Origin: Pontederia crassipes
Lineage: Eukaryota; Streptophyta; Magnoliopsida; Commelinales; Pontederiaceae
DNA length: 64,000 nucleotides
Direction: 5' to 3'
NCBI GenBank assembly: GCA_030549335.1
Contig: CM060188.1
Coordinates: forward strand, 40,947,696 to 41,011,695
The translations under genes were made by a program, and so were the position numbers. The notes beneath the pieces are model-generated. The model did no database searches. It was not told where the DNA came from and saw only the letters and a list, made by a program, of their open reading frames with translations. Position 1 is the stretch's first letter; each line of letters starts with the position of its first letter. This document shows, piece by piece, positions 22,877-35,091 of the stretch.

Positions 22877-24191
22877 CAATGTTTCAAAAACCGATTCGGA
22901 CCGGGTTCAACCGGTCCGATCGCGAACCAGTAAAGAAATGGTCCAGTTCATTAGTAAAGTCGGAAATGATAAAAAACTGAGTTTGCTCGAAAAAAATCGG
23001 AAAAATTAGGTTGAACTTGGTTATTTATTTTTTATTTCAAAAGATATGATATATGAAAATAATTTATTAGGGGATATTAAAGTTTAAAACCTTTAAAGTT
23101 ACCAAATTATTTTAAATGGAATTGGAAAGTTATGAAGGTTGAGAGAGAAAAAAAGGAAAGAATTTAAAATAAGAAAATAAAAGGAAAGATGTTAGTTGGA
23201 GAGAATGAATAAAAATTGAAATATATTATTAAGAGAGTAATAAAATAAAAGATATTTATACATGGAAAGAGAATAAAATATAAGTATGATTTTAGATTGA
23301 AAATAAGTTTAGACTATTATATTACTAATTATATATTCAAATAAAATAAAATAATTATTAAATTTATTTAATCATTATTTTAGTAATTTATACATTATAT
23401 TACTATAAAAAATTATAAATAATATTATCGATCCATTTTTTTTATTATAAAATGATTTAAACATTTAAACCTTGACTATTGGCAAACTTTCATTTTCCTA
23501 TTTTCGACCTTGACTCAGTTGACAAAAAAATAAAATATGGAAAGCTTTTATTAGGGGTTATAAATGTTTAAATGATTTTACAAATTGGAAAGTTTTGCAC
23601 GTGAAAGTGAAAATGAGAGAAAAAGGAAAAAAAATAAAATAAGAAAATAAAAGGAAAAATCTTGAATCCTTGATTTGAGGAAATAAATCAAAATAGAAAT
23701 AGAATATTAATCAAATTAAATAAAAAGAGAGATATATATGGAAAGAGAATAAAATCCGGCAATAATATTTTAGTAATAAATTTAGATTGAAATTAAAGTT
23801 AGATTATTAAATTTAGATAGAAATAAAAAGAAAACTACTAAAATAGAAACATATTATTAGTCAAATAAAATAAAAGAGAGTTATATATGAAAAGAGAATA
23901 AAATCCGGTAATAATATATTAGTCAATAAATTTATATTGAAATTAAATGTATACTATTATATTAGTAATAATTAAAAGAAATCTATTATTTAAACTAACA
24001 TTCGATAAAAAAATTATTTAATTAGTTTAATCATTTTTGTAATAATTTATATATTAAATTACTCTTAAATAATTATAAATAATATTATTATATAAAAATT
24101 TGGTTCAACTAGTTGAATCTCGATTGAACCGGTCGAATCTTGACTCGATTGGCTTGTTGATCCGATCTCCGATCCGATTTTGAAAACATTG
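22877..24191. mobile_element. non-autonomous inverted-repeat element, about 1.3 kb
   Basis: The left end CAATGTTTCAAAAACCGATT pairs with the reverse complement of the right end (CAATGTTTTCAAAATCGGAT). Just inside are 'gggttcaaccggtccgatcg' on the left and 'gattgaaccggtcgaatc' on the right. The interior is AT-rich with an imperfectly repeated block ('gagatatatatggaaagagaataaaat') near 23250, 23725 and 23880. No transposase frame was found. Flanks show no clear target duplication. The ends resemble those of the 14634-15199 element. Confidence 0.6.
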
Positions 24192-24239
24192 ATGATTTCT
24201 ATCGGGCCCAAGTAAAGGTTATATATTGCACAACTTTCG

Positions 24240-25440
24240 TTCACACAACTTGAAGTAAGGCAGTCCGAATCGACCCAGACCGCACAAACCCGGCAATACG
24301 AGTAAATAACTCGGCCCAGATTAGATCTGGACCAGGATCGAGTCCAGATGATGGAAAACCCGTCGGGTTCCGGGTCAGAACCGATTTTGCAGTGTAAGTA
24401 TCCGATCTGGACTCGGCCCGAGTTATTAATATATAAATCTGATCTCACCATCTCCCTCTTTCCATTTCACCATCTCCCTTTCTCTCTCTCATCTCTCTCT
24501 TGCCCTCTCTCTCTCTCTCCTACGGCGGTGGCGACGACTCTCGCAACTCTCCGACTCCAGCCGCCCTCCCCCTCTCTTGACTTCCTCTATCTCTCTACTC
24601 CCGCCGCCAAGCACCAAACAACTGCCAAAGTTGAATCGCGGTCGCCAATGGCCAGATCCGGCTATCAGGTACCGAATCATGGCAGTCGACGGTGGATTCG
24701 GATGCCAAGCGTCAGATCGTGGCCGTCAAGTGCTGGATCGGCCCCCAGGTGAGCCGATCTCATCGCCAGTGGTCAGATTCGACTACAATCGTGATAGCTG
24801 GCGATCAATCCGACTGTCAAGCGTCAGATCGCAGTTGCCAAGCATCAGATCAGCCAACCAGATGACCAATCCGATCGTTAGTGACCAGATCCGACTGTCA
24901 GGTGCTGGATCGTGGTAGTTGACAGTCGATTTGACGCTAGGCACCGGATCGTGGTCGCCAATCGCTGGATCGGCCACTAGATGAGCCGATCCGGCCGCTA
25001 GGCGCCGCATCATGGCCGTCCTCATCGATCACGGACGCCAGTCGTCGAAACGGACGCCAGTCGCCGGAACGGATGCCTTTCCCAAAATCCATGGGATCTC
25101 GCCTGGCGGCCGCTATTTGATGCCTAGCTATCGCGATCTAGTGCCTCATGGTGGGATCTACTGTCGGAGGATGATGGCGGATGATTCCAGCGCAAGCGAA
25201 CGGTAGCGATCCCAGCTTCGTCCGCCCTCCCCCTCCCCTATCTCTCGACATCGACTGCTGTGCCAAATCGGCCGCCAATGATTCCCGGCCGTAAAACCCG
25301 ATCAAATTCCTAAATTATCGGATATGATCCGGTACCATCCGAATTTGATACTGGGTTGAAAAATTTTTGAGCTGATATAATTCGGATCTGGATTGGGTCT
25401 GCTTAGACCTGGACCCGATCCTGGATTTGCTGAGGCCTAA
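24240..25440. repeat. GC-rich minisatellite-like block
   Basis: Inside AT-rich DNA, about 24640-25075 consists of loosely repeated words of about 20-25 bases (GCCAAGCGTCAGATCG, GTGCTGGATCGTGG, GATCGGCCACTAG, ACGGACGCCAGTCG). Flanking parts contain 'gatctggaccaggatcgagtcc' on the left and 'tagacctggacccgatcctgg' on the right, which look like partial inverted ends of a transposon. Several frames stay open because of composition; none gives a domain. The CT-rich 24450-24520 precedes it. It may be the captured or amplified core of a non-autonomous element. Confidence 0.5.
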
Positions 25441-26698
25441 CCTGAAGAAGAGAAAAATATAGATTTTGCCAAAATTTTAAGGGTATTCTTGTGAATGACA
25501 ACATTGTAATTGATAAGGTCATGGAAGAAATAGAACTCATTAATCGAAGTGCCAAAATCCACTTAAATTTAAAAAATAAGGTCCTAGATGTTAAAGTGTG
25601 CTAAATAAAATTTTTAATATTTTTTTAAGAAAAAAATTATTAGGTTGACCGATTGAGCAAAATCTAAAATTTTAAAAAATTTGTCAATTTTATTCTTCGG
25701 ACAGAAATTTGAATTTGAATTTAAATCATAGTTTCTTATTTATTTGTAAGTAAAATAATAAATAAAATAAATAATAAGAAAAGTGATAAATCATTTAGTT
25801 GATGTAATTATGAAAGTGAATTTAAAGATGAAGAACAAATATTAATTAGGAATAGAATTTAAAGCTACAAAGCTCTTATATCTCTCCCCTTATGCTTCCT
25901 TCATCCATTCCATCTGTCTCTCCCCCTCCCTTCCTCCATGCTCTAGTGGGGCTTTGCTTTCTTCCTTTGGCACTCTTCTTTCCTCTTGTGACTTATAATC
26001 ATCCTATGAGAAATGCTCCCTACTTTCGCCTACTCTTTGCACTGCTTGCTATTCATCCAAATTTTTTTAAAATTTGAATTCAATATTCAGAATAAAATTG
26101 TCACTCAACTATTTAGATCTTCCTTTCTTGTTTGATTTGTCTTTTAGTACATTACATTTTTGTCATCTCTAGATCAGTTTATTAGATTAAAGTTGCGGCC
26201 ACTATTTTTTTAGATTTCTTTACCAATTAAAAAAGAAAAGCTTGCATCCACTAAAAAAACCTAAAGAATGAGGAATGTATATATACTCAATGTACATATC
26301 ATGATCACATTGTTTTGTACCTTGGAATTGATTTCATCTTCTTATCCGAAAGCAACTATTATTTTTCATGTGGGCATTAAGTCATTTGAAGCAGGGACCT
26401 TTTTAGTTATTTTTCATGTTGATAATCCTTGTACTTGTCTTGTAGTGTAAACCAAGGATGGTGATTCATGTTGGCATGTTTGGGTCATGTGTTTTCAAGT
26501 TATCATTTGTTGCATACTTATGTTTGTAAGATGTCCTAACATCACTTGATGTTTCTTTTGTTCTCAGTTCTTATATTCGTTTGATCTTTCTTGTACAACA
26601 GGCAAAGGAGACATAGTATTGCCTTTGAATATATGAACCAATAGCCCACAAATTATTTGTATAATATACTTCATGTATTGCCTTGTAATATTATTAAT
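25441..26698. other. AT-rich intergenic sequence
   Basis: A CT-rich patch at 25880-25945 and an open frame at 25892-26077 have no recognisable product. Nothing further seen up to the sharp edge at 26699, where the retroelement array begins. Confidence 0.45.
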
Positions 26699-28874
26699 AA
26701 GATTTTGTCATGATCAAGTGGACCACTTATGATTTGATCATAAGTCTTATAAAGGGATTAGTTCTCCTTTCCAACTTTAAAGTTATCCCGACCCTCTCCC
26801 ATGTGCTACAAGATATCGTTAATGCAAAAGGATCATGAAATGATACGCAAAGAAGAAGAATGCTTGCTTGTATTCTGTTTGATTGATTGTTTTGTTTTCT
26901 TATCTTATTGTTTGAATTCATTTCATGTGTTCACTTGCATTCATGATGTTTTACTAAGGACTTATGTTAGAGAATGTGCATAAATGGTTTTGTTCATTAA
27001 AAACTAGATTGTACTATATGATCAACCCCTCATCGTAAATATCGTTCGACCTTAACATTAATTCAAAGTGCTTCAAGATACTCAAGGAAAGAACTTATTG
27101 TGATAATATATAATCACTAGCCTCCTATGGAATTATATGAAATGACATTGCAAGAACCAAATCAATGTAGTCAAATAAGTTATTCCTTCCACTCAAAAAG
27201 TTAAATGATTATAATGATGTTTAGAGTAAGGTCACATCAAACATAGGTCATCGTGAAAAGTTATTGATCTAAAGTGACCTTATAAAGATGATGATTGACA
27301 TGATTCCATCACCAATTTTATCGAATCATATGATGATGCCATTATCTACGATGACAGACAATGTTCTTAGTGATCATATTGATTGTTACATGACATAGGT
27401 CACCCGATAAGGACGATGACCCTATGGAAATAACTTTATACCATGAAGTCCATGCTAGTGATATTAATGATGATTGAAGATAAGATCTATTCTTAACATC
27501 GACTAGAAACTCCTTAGGAGGATTACGTTGGGATTCCTATTTGATTCTTCCTTTTAAGATGTATAGGTATTATGAAAAAAAAAAGAAGAAGAAGATAGTT
27601 GCCAGTATTGGAAAATCTAAAAGATATAGTTAGAAGTTGAGTGTCATATCGATCTCTTTTCACGCATGACCTTGATTTTCAAGGCCCCATGACACACGAA
27701 CTGAAAAAGACAAATTTAATAACTTCAAGACAAGGGGCTTATGAGACTGATGGTCTCATTTTTAGATGTTTCACATCTTTTGTAAAGAAGAATGATGACT
27801 CTATGAATCTAGATATTTATTAACAAGTTGTTAAATAAAATAACTATCAAGACATAAGTGTTTGTTACCATGACCTATTTAAGGCTAAGTGCTCTCAAGA
27901 TCGATCTAGGGAGTAAGTACCAGTAGTTCGAGTTGCTGAAGAGGAAGTAATGAAGATAATTTTCCTGACAATGAATGATCACTATAAATTGAGCGATGCC
28001 ATTGGTCTAAGAATAGCCCTCAAACTTTTAGGTCCTCAAGAACATTGTGTTCAAACTATGCCCACATTTACGTAGAAAAAAATTGAAGTGTTCATCGTTT
28101 AAAAAAAAAAGTCCTAGGTATATTTTCTTTTAGTAGTATGCTAATATGTGATAATGAAGATAACATGAAGTTTGAAAGATTATGAGTTCTTCATGAAGTA
28201 CCATTTTGGTAAAAAAATGAACTCAGTTACACATACACTCAGACACAAATGATGCTCGCTAGGCTTCATGAGGCTGCGTATGTAATGATGAAGGAACCAA
28301 GCATGTGAAACCCAAATGATGAAGTCCTAAAGAGAGAAGTACTAGATAAATAACATAAGCCTCGGTTGCGGTCCATTTAGGAATAAGTCTTATAGGAAGT
28401 ATGTGATGAATATTATAAGCCTGGGTTACGATCCATTTAAAAAGTACAAAGAAGTATAAGGATATAACCATAAGCCTGGGTTGCGATCCATTCGGGAAGG
28501 ACACGGATGTATAAGGATGAACAAATAGTTATGACATGAAACATGGAGATACGAAAATAAGTCCCAAGTACCCAGCATGTCAATGTGGAGAAAAAAAAAA
28601 TAGAGCATCAGAAATCCTATTAGATGATGATGCATGACGTTAAGAATTCGTAGACCTGACCTTCGCTGAGTATCCAACGCACATAGTGGAGCGCAAGGTG
28701 CAACGCCAGAAGAACAACGACGTAACCATGGTCAGAGTAGCTTGGCATTTCCATAAAGGCGATGATGCGACATAGGAACTTGAATCGGAAATGCGCCAAG
28801 TTCTCTCATCTTTTCAGTAAGCCCTCTACTTAGTGCAAAATTCGAGGATGAATTTTCTTTTAAGAGGGTAAGAA
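26699..28874 (+). mobile_element. unit 1 of the retroelement array: 5'-truncated internal region
   Basis: Nearly identical to 32916-35091 (offset 6217). It begins abruptly at 26699 without LTR or primer site, so it is the 3' part of an internal region. At about 28649-28826 the plus strand encodes a decayed integrase tail / chromodomain: VERKVQRQKNNDVTMVRVAW, then ...DDAT, a TAG where tryptophan is expected, and ELESEMRQ. This is the hallmark C terminus of plant chromoviruses (Tekay/Del-like). The polypurine tract AAGAGGGTAAGA at 28862-28873 leads into the LTR. No intact protein-coding frame remains. Confidence 0.8.
28340..28525. repeat. degenerate tandem repeat inside the retroelement
   Basis: The phrase 'ataagcct(c/g)ggtt(g/a)cg(a/g)tccatt' occurs three times (about 28357, 28416 and 28470) at 55-60 base spacing, followed each time by 'aagtac/gaca...tataag'. 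On the minus strand it gives repeated PKW-x-AT-x-AY peptides. The same block occurs at about 34558-34743, 5830-5970 and 2945-3030. Confidence 0.7.
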
Positions 28875-29058
28875 TGTAACAACCAACAAAAAGATAAAAA
28901 AAAAAAGAGAAAAGAAAACAAATTGTGATGGGTGGCCGAGCAAAACACATGGGAAATTAAAAATCAAATCCCACTCAAAGTTTGAAAGGAAAGAAAAATT
29001 AAATCTAATCTCTTCAAATTTAATTTTGAGAAGAAGATTAGATTAAAATAAAAACCTT

Positions 29059-29097
<39 letters not shown>

Positions 29098-31162
29098 ATA
29101 TGAGAGGTATTCACGAGAGAATTGAGGGAGATAAAAATCAATTGGCCATTAAATTTCTGGTTCCAGCAATCTCACGAATCCTTCCCGGTTTTCCTTCGTT
29201 CCCCTCCTACGCGATCCGAAGTAGGGAGATTTCTGCGCAAGGACAGAATTCGAGAGGAGGGACAGCAAGAGAACCGAGAGGGAACAAGGGCGGATTCGAA
29301 CGGATTTTTTTTAACGAATCAAGGGTAGGATCCATCGCGTCCAGGTGGGTGAATCGAAATCACCTTGCATGGCCTCTGAATTATCTCAATTCATGCCCGA
29401 ATCGTTATGAAAAGAATATGAATATGATTCAAGTTATTGTTTTTAATTGTTTGATTTCTTGAATTCTTTGATTGGTTGATTGTTGCATGCATAGTTATTT
29501 TCTGTTTGTTATATTTCTGTATTATTGATTGCTAAGGTGTAAGATTTAGAGGGGATTTCGTTTTCGGTCTTATAACGCAATTTAATTTCTAAAAGTAGAA
29601 GTATTACGGCCGTAAAAAAAATGTTTGGCCGTAATTTTCTTACGGTCGAGAAAAGGGATAGAGAGGTAGAGAATTTCGGCCGTAAAGGAGAAAAAAAAAT
29701 GGAGACGAGTTTTACGGCCGAGAAGTTGGGAGAGAGAAAAGAATAGAGAGAAAGGGGAAATAGATTGTTACGGCCGAAGAGTTAGGTTTTCGGCCATAAT
29801 AAAATAGAAAAGATAGAGAGAGGGAAGATGTCGGCCGTAAAAGATGTCGGCCGTAATAGATGTCGACCGTAACAGATGAGTTTTACGATCGTAAAAATCC
29901 GAGAAGTTGGGAGAGAGAGAAACGAAGAGAGAGAAAAGGGAAGATGGATTGTTACGGCCAAAGAGTATAGTTTTACGGCCGTAACGGGATAGGCCGTAAC
30001 GGATGGGCGTAACAGATGATGGCCGTAACGAAATAAGAGTTGAATTATTACGGCCGAAGTAGAATAGAAAATAGGGTTTTTACGGCCGTAACATAATAAA
30101 GGTTAATTTTTTTTTGCCGTAAAGTGAAAGAAATTCTTGGGCGTAAAATCCAAAGGATTAGGGTTTTACGGCCGTAAAGTGGAGGAGATTCTTTGGGCGT
30201 AAAATCCAGCAAAATTCACCTATTAATCTCTCTTTATTTTTATATGAATATTATTGATTTCTTTATAATTCCAACATGAACTCTTTGTCTTGATTCACCT
30301 CATACCGATCATATCTCCTTCATCACATGATACAAAGAATGAAAAGATAATAAAAGTGATTAATAAGTTCAGATGAAAGATTAATGATGGGTTGCCAGTC
30401 CAAACCAAGTGCATCAAGATAAGGGTCGCTCCCTTGGTCATGGTTTGATCACCCATTGACCCGCACAAGGCCGTATCGTTTGCTGGGCATACCCCAAGAA
30501 TTAAAGGCACCTCAAAGTCACCCTGATTGTTAATTAATAACCAAGATCGACAAGCATGTTCAAGTTCAAGTTCAAGTTCAAGTCAAGTCAAGTATGTCAT
30601 GATTCCAAGTTTACTATGTACTATTGATCCTCATGATTCATGATATCGCTGATCTTATCCTTATTATGATCCATGATACTTATATGTTATCTTTCATGTT
30701 CAAGTTAAGCCTGATTAATTATCGCTGATTATTATATTCATGTTATGCATTGTATATCATGTGGTTCTCCACTAGGCTGTAAAGCTTACGGGAGGACCTC
30801 CTCCCCTGTGTCTGATTTCCATAGGACCAGGTCAGTAACGTGGTGGAGTAGGCGTGTGGTGATGAGGCTCTGGCGATAGGACAGCACATGAACCATAGGG
30901 CTTTTAGAGTGTTATTTAGTTTTCATTTACCTTCCGCAATTTAAATTCATGATATAGAACTCAGTTTATCTCTTAGTAATGACATAGTTACTTTTAGACT
31001 TTCGCAATTAAAGTTATAATTTATCTTTATTTTTTTTCTTCCGCTGACGTGTCTCGGTTCTTGACTGAGATATGGTCAATATTATGGTCAAGTTATAGCA
31101 TGACGTAGCGTCTCCAGATTGGTCTTCGCCACGTGGCGGGGGTTCGATTTGGGGGCGTTACA
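28875..31162 (+). mobile_element. LTR 1 of the young chromovirus-like array
   Basis: Begins TGTAACAACC directly after the polypurine tract and ends GGGGGCGTTACA, giving inverted TGTAAC/GTTACA termini; 2.29 kb. It is followed by an initiator-tRNA-Met-like primer site, so it serves as the 5' LTR of the internal region that follows. Landmarks: a 32-bp TA run at 29062-29093 that may act as TATA region, an open frame from ATG 29100 to 29462, and a dense ACGGCCGTAA palindrome array at 29604-30210. The C-rich turn 'gggaggacctcctcccc' lies near 30790. Confidence 0.85.
29604..30210. repeat. array of ACGGCCGTAA palindromes in LTR 1
   Basis: About 20 copies of the motif TTACGGCCGTAA or its degenerate halves (CGGCCGTAA, TTACGGCCGA, GGGCGTAA, ACGATCGT) occur in some 600 bases. 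They are set between purine-rich spacers such as 'gagaagttgggagagaga', which itself occurs twice about 180 bases apart. Five or six copies are complete palindromes. LTR 2 carries the same array at 35810-36416. Confidence 0.9.
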
Positions 31163-32915
31163 TTTATGGTATAAGAGCCTAAAGTCAGGACTCTCTTGAC
31201 GTCCTAGTGTATAGAATAAGTATGATATTGGTTCATGTGCTATCGCCGAGCAGTCGCCACACCCTCCACCTTAAAGTACAAGTAAGATTTTCTTGCATTA
31301 AGTTATCCTTTATTGATGTATTGATATGTATTTCACATGAGTGGTTGATTCCTAGGAAGGTCACTCTGTATGGTAGGAATCAACTTAAATGTGATTAGTG
31401 ATTAAACAAAAAGGATCATAAAGGTTACGAACAAATTGGAAAAGAATAAACAACATGCATGTGGATAAATATACCTACGTGGAAAAAAAAAGTCTTACAG
31501 ATATTTAAAGAATAAAATATAAGAAACGATTATGTTTCTTATAATCCATGTTTTTCATCTCTTTCATGATTGCTCTATTCACGGACCTCTTCTGCTGACT
31601 GCAGCAGTATGAAGAGGAAAATGAATAAACATATCAGTTGCAAAGAGATGTAGATTTAAGAAAGAAATGAAGGAATTATAAGAGTAATTAAAGGATTCGA
31701 CTCACACAACACGTAGGTGTGAGATGATTTCAAATAGTAGAGGTAAAACCAAGCATGCATAAGTTATGATTTATGGTGATGACTTATGTGGTTCCATTGG
31801 TCTACCAATATAAGGGTTCAATAAATTATCTTATATGTTTATGTTGATAAGTATGGACCCATAATGCTTCTTGCGCCTTAGACTTCATATGATCCATGTA
31901 TTATGTGGATAATGGCCCTAAGCAAATCTAAACTAGTTATACGAAAATTCTTAGTTGGACTACTTTATGTGGAAAAATAAGAATCAAATTATTAATTATG
32001 TTCAAGTTATGTAATATCCGTACACAAGAGTTTAAAGAATTAGTAAGCTATCCAAGAATCATGTATAAGGTATGGATGAACAAATATAGAAGCTTAAAGG
32101 GTTTAGAAGTCGCATTAGCTTGAATGAATATTAGGAGAAATTTTCAATAAGTAAGTAATTATTTAAGTTAATCGAACATTTAAATCTAGCATATTCATAC
32201 GCATATGTACATATAACATAGTATACTTATAAATATATAAAGATAAATAAATAAATAATTAGATTTAACTAACTTAGTTTAGTATATAGTATATTTGAAA
32301 TTTTATTAATATGAAGTATGTTTTTAAATAGCCATTATTAAAGAATGAATTCTCTATCATCGCAATGTATATATATTTTCAAAATAGACTAATATGATTA
32401 ATACAAGAATTATATAAGAACAAGTAAGACATGAAAGGGTTAAAATGAATGTGAGAATTTTTAAAATGATTTAAGGTCTCTTAATTGGGATATGCTTGAG
32501 GAGGATATGAGCCTCCAGCCATTAAGTATTAAAAAAAAAATCAAAACATCAAGTGAGGAAATCTTTAGAAAGTATGTGGGGTTAAGGTAAAGTATGAGGA
32601 ATTTTGTAAGTCCCCTACAAGATGTCTGAAAAAGCAAGTTATGCACCCGAGAGGGATGATTATGCAAGTTTTAATTGATTTATCTTGATTATTGATATAA
32701 TTATAGTTTTCATAATAATGTCAAAACGTATAGAGTATTTAATCATATAATCATAGTTGATGGTTCAAGAGGAAAAATAAATCATGTATATGTTTAGATA
32801 ATGGGTTAAGCAAGCCATCGGATGATACACAAAATGTCCTCAAAGATGCAAGATATAAGATGATATATAGAATGTTCTCTAAGATGCCTCTACGTCAGTA
32901 TGATGAAAAATGCTC
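31163..32915 (+). mobile_element. 5' internal region of the young chromovirus-like element, single copy
   Basis: Only this part of the array occurs once. TGGTATAAGAGCC at 31167-31179 is one or two bases off the initiator-tRNA-Met primer-binding site. The text after it ('ctaaagtcaggactctcttgacgtcctagtgta...gagcagtcgccac') resembles the old element at 4218-4300. No gag, protease or reverse transcriptase frame is visible; the sequence is AT-rich, with stops in every frame. The element therefore lacks its own coding capacity. Confidence 0.75.
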
Positions 32916-35091
32916 AAGATTTTGTCATGATCAAGTGGACCACTTATGATTTGATCATAAGTCTTATAAAGGGATTAGTTCTCCTTTCCAACTTTAAAGT
33001 TATCCCGACCCTCTCCCATGTGCTACAAGATATCGTTAATGCAAAAGGATCATGAAATGATACGCAAAGAAGAAGAATGCTTGCTTGTATTCTGTTTGAT
33101 TGATTGTTTTGTTTTCTTATCTTATTGTTTGAATTCATTTCATGTGTTCACTTGCATTCATGATGTTTTACTAAGGACTTATGTTAGAGAATGTGCATAA
33201 ATGGTTTTGTTCATTAAAAACTAGATTGTACTATATGATCAACCCCTCATCGTAAATATCGTTCGACCTTAACATTAATTCAAAGTGCTTCAAGATACTC
33301 AAGGAAAGAACTTATTGTGATAATATATAATCACTAGCCTCCTATGGAATTATATGAAATGACATTGCAAGAACCAAATCAATGTAGTCAAATAAGTTAT
33401 TCCTTCCACTCAAAAAGTTAAATGATTATAATGATGTTTAGAGTAAGGTCACATCAAACATAGGTCATCGTGAAAAGTTATTGATCTAAAGTGACCTTAT
33501 AAAGATGATGATTGACATGATTCCATCACCAATTTTATCGAATCATATGATGATGCCATTATCTACGATGACAGACAATGTTCTTAGTGATCATATTGAT
33601 TGTTACATGACATAGGTCACCCGATAAGGACGATGACCCTATGGAAATAACTTTATACCATGAAGTCCATGCTAGTGATATTAATGATGATTGAAGATAA
33701 GATCTATTCTTAACATCGGCTAGAAACTCCTTAGGAGGATTACGTTGGGATTCCTATTTGATTCTTCCTTTTAAGATGTATAGGTATTATGAAAAAAAAA
33801 AGAAGAAGAAGATAGTTGCCAGTATTGGAAAATCTAAAAGATATAGTTAGAAGTTGAGTGTCATATCGATCTCTTTTCACGCATGACCTTGATTTTCAAG
33901 GCCCCATGACACACAAACTGAAAAAGACAAATTTAATAACTTCAAGACAAGGGGCTTATGAGACTGATGGTCTCATTTTTAGATGTTTCACATCTTTTGT
34001 AAAGAAGAATGATGACTCTATGAATCTAGATATTTATTAACAAGTTGTTAAATAAAATAACTATCAAGACATAAGTGTTTGTTACCATGACCTATTTAAG
34101 GCTAAGTGCTCTCAAGATCGATCTAGGGAGTAAGTACCAGTAGTTCGAGTTGCTGAAGAGGAAGTAATGAAGATAATTTTCCTGACAATGAATGATCACT
34201 ATAAATTGAGCGATGCCATTGGTCTAAGAATAGCCCTCAAACTTTTAGGTCCTCAAGAACATTGTGTTCAAACTATGCCCACATTTACGTAGAAAAAAAT
34301 TGAAGTGTTCATCGTTTAAAAAAAAAAAGTCCTAGGTATATTTTCTTTTAGTAGTATGCTAATATGTGATAATGAAGATAACATGAAGTTTGAAAGATTA
34401 TGAGTTCTTCATGAAGTACCATTTTGGTAAAAAAATGAACTCAGTTACACATACACTCAGACACAAATGATGCTCGCTAGGCTTCATGAGGCTGCGTATG
34501 TAATGATGAAGGAACCAAGCATGTGAAACCCAAATGATGAAGTCCTAAAGAGAGAAGTACTAGATAAATAACATAAGCCTCGGTTGCGGTCCATTTAGGA
34601 ATAAGTCTTATAGGAAGTATGTGATGAATATTATAAGCCTGGGTTACGATCCATTTAAAAAGTACAAAGAAGTATAAGGATATAACCATAAGCCTGGGTT
34701 GCGATCCATTCGGGAAGGACACGGATGTATAAGGATGAACAAATAGTTATGACATGAAACATGGAGATACGAAAATAAGTCCCAAGTACCCAGCATGTCA
34801 ATGTGGAGAAAAAAAAATAGAGCATCAGAAATCCTATTAGATGATGATGCATGACGTTAAGAATTCGTAGACCTGACCTTCGCTGAGTATCCAACGCACA
34901 TAGTGGAGCGCAAGGTGCAACGCCAGAAGAACAACGACGTAACCATGGTCAGAGTAGCTTGGCATTTCCATAAAGGCGATGATGCGACATAGGAACTTGA
35001 ATCGGAAATGCGCCAAGTTCTCTCATCTTTTTAGTAAGCCCTCTACTTAGTGCAAAATTCGAGGACGAATTTTCTTTTAAGGGGGTAAGAA
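32916..35091 (+). mobile_element. unit 2 of the retroelement array: 3' internal region
   Basis: Nearly identical to 26699-28874, with only a handful of substitutions by eye and A-run length changes. It carries the same decayed chromodomain tail with the same TAG in place of tryptophan, and ends with the polypurine tract AAGGGGGTAAGA at 35079-35090. Together with 31163-32915 it forms a complete 3.93-kb internal region between the two LTRs. Confidence 0.8.

Noticed and set aside
29604..30210. CRISPR-like regular repeat array
   Set aside because: The repeats are short degenerate palindromes with irregular, similar purine-rich spacers in a plant LTR; there are no cas genes and no prokaryotic context.
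31163..31185. Possible tRNA gene fragment
   Set aside because: Only the 3'-end complement of initiator tRNA-Met is present, directly after an LTR; it is a primer-binding site. No full tRNA gene was seen in the window.
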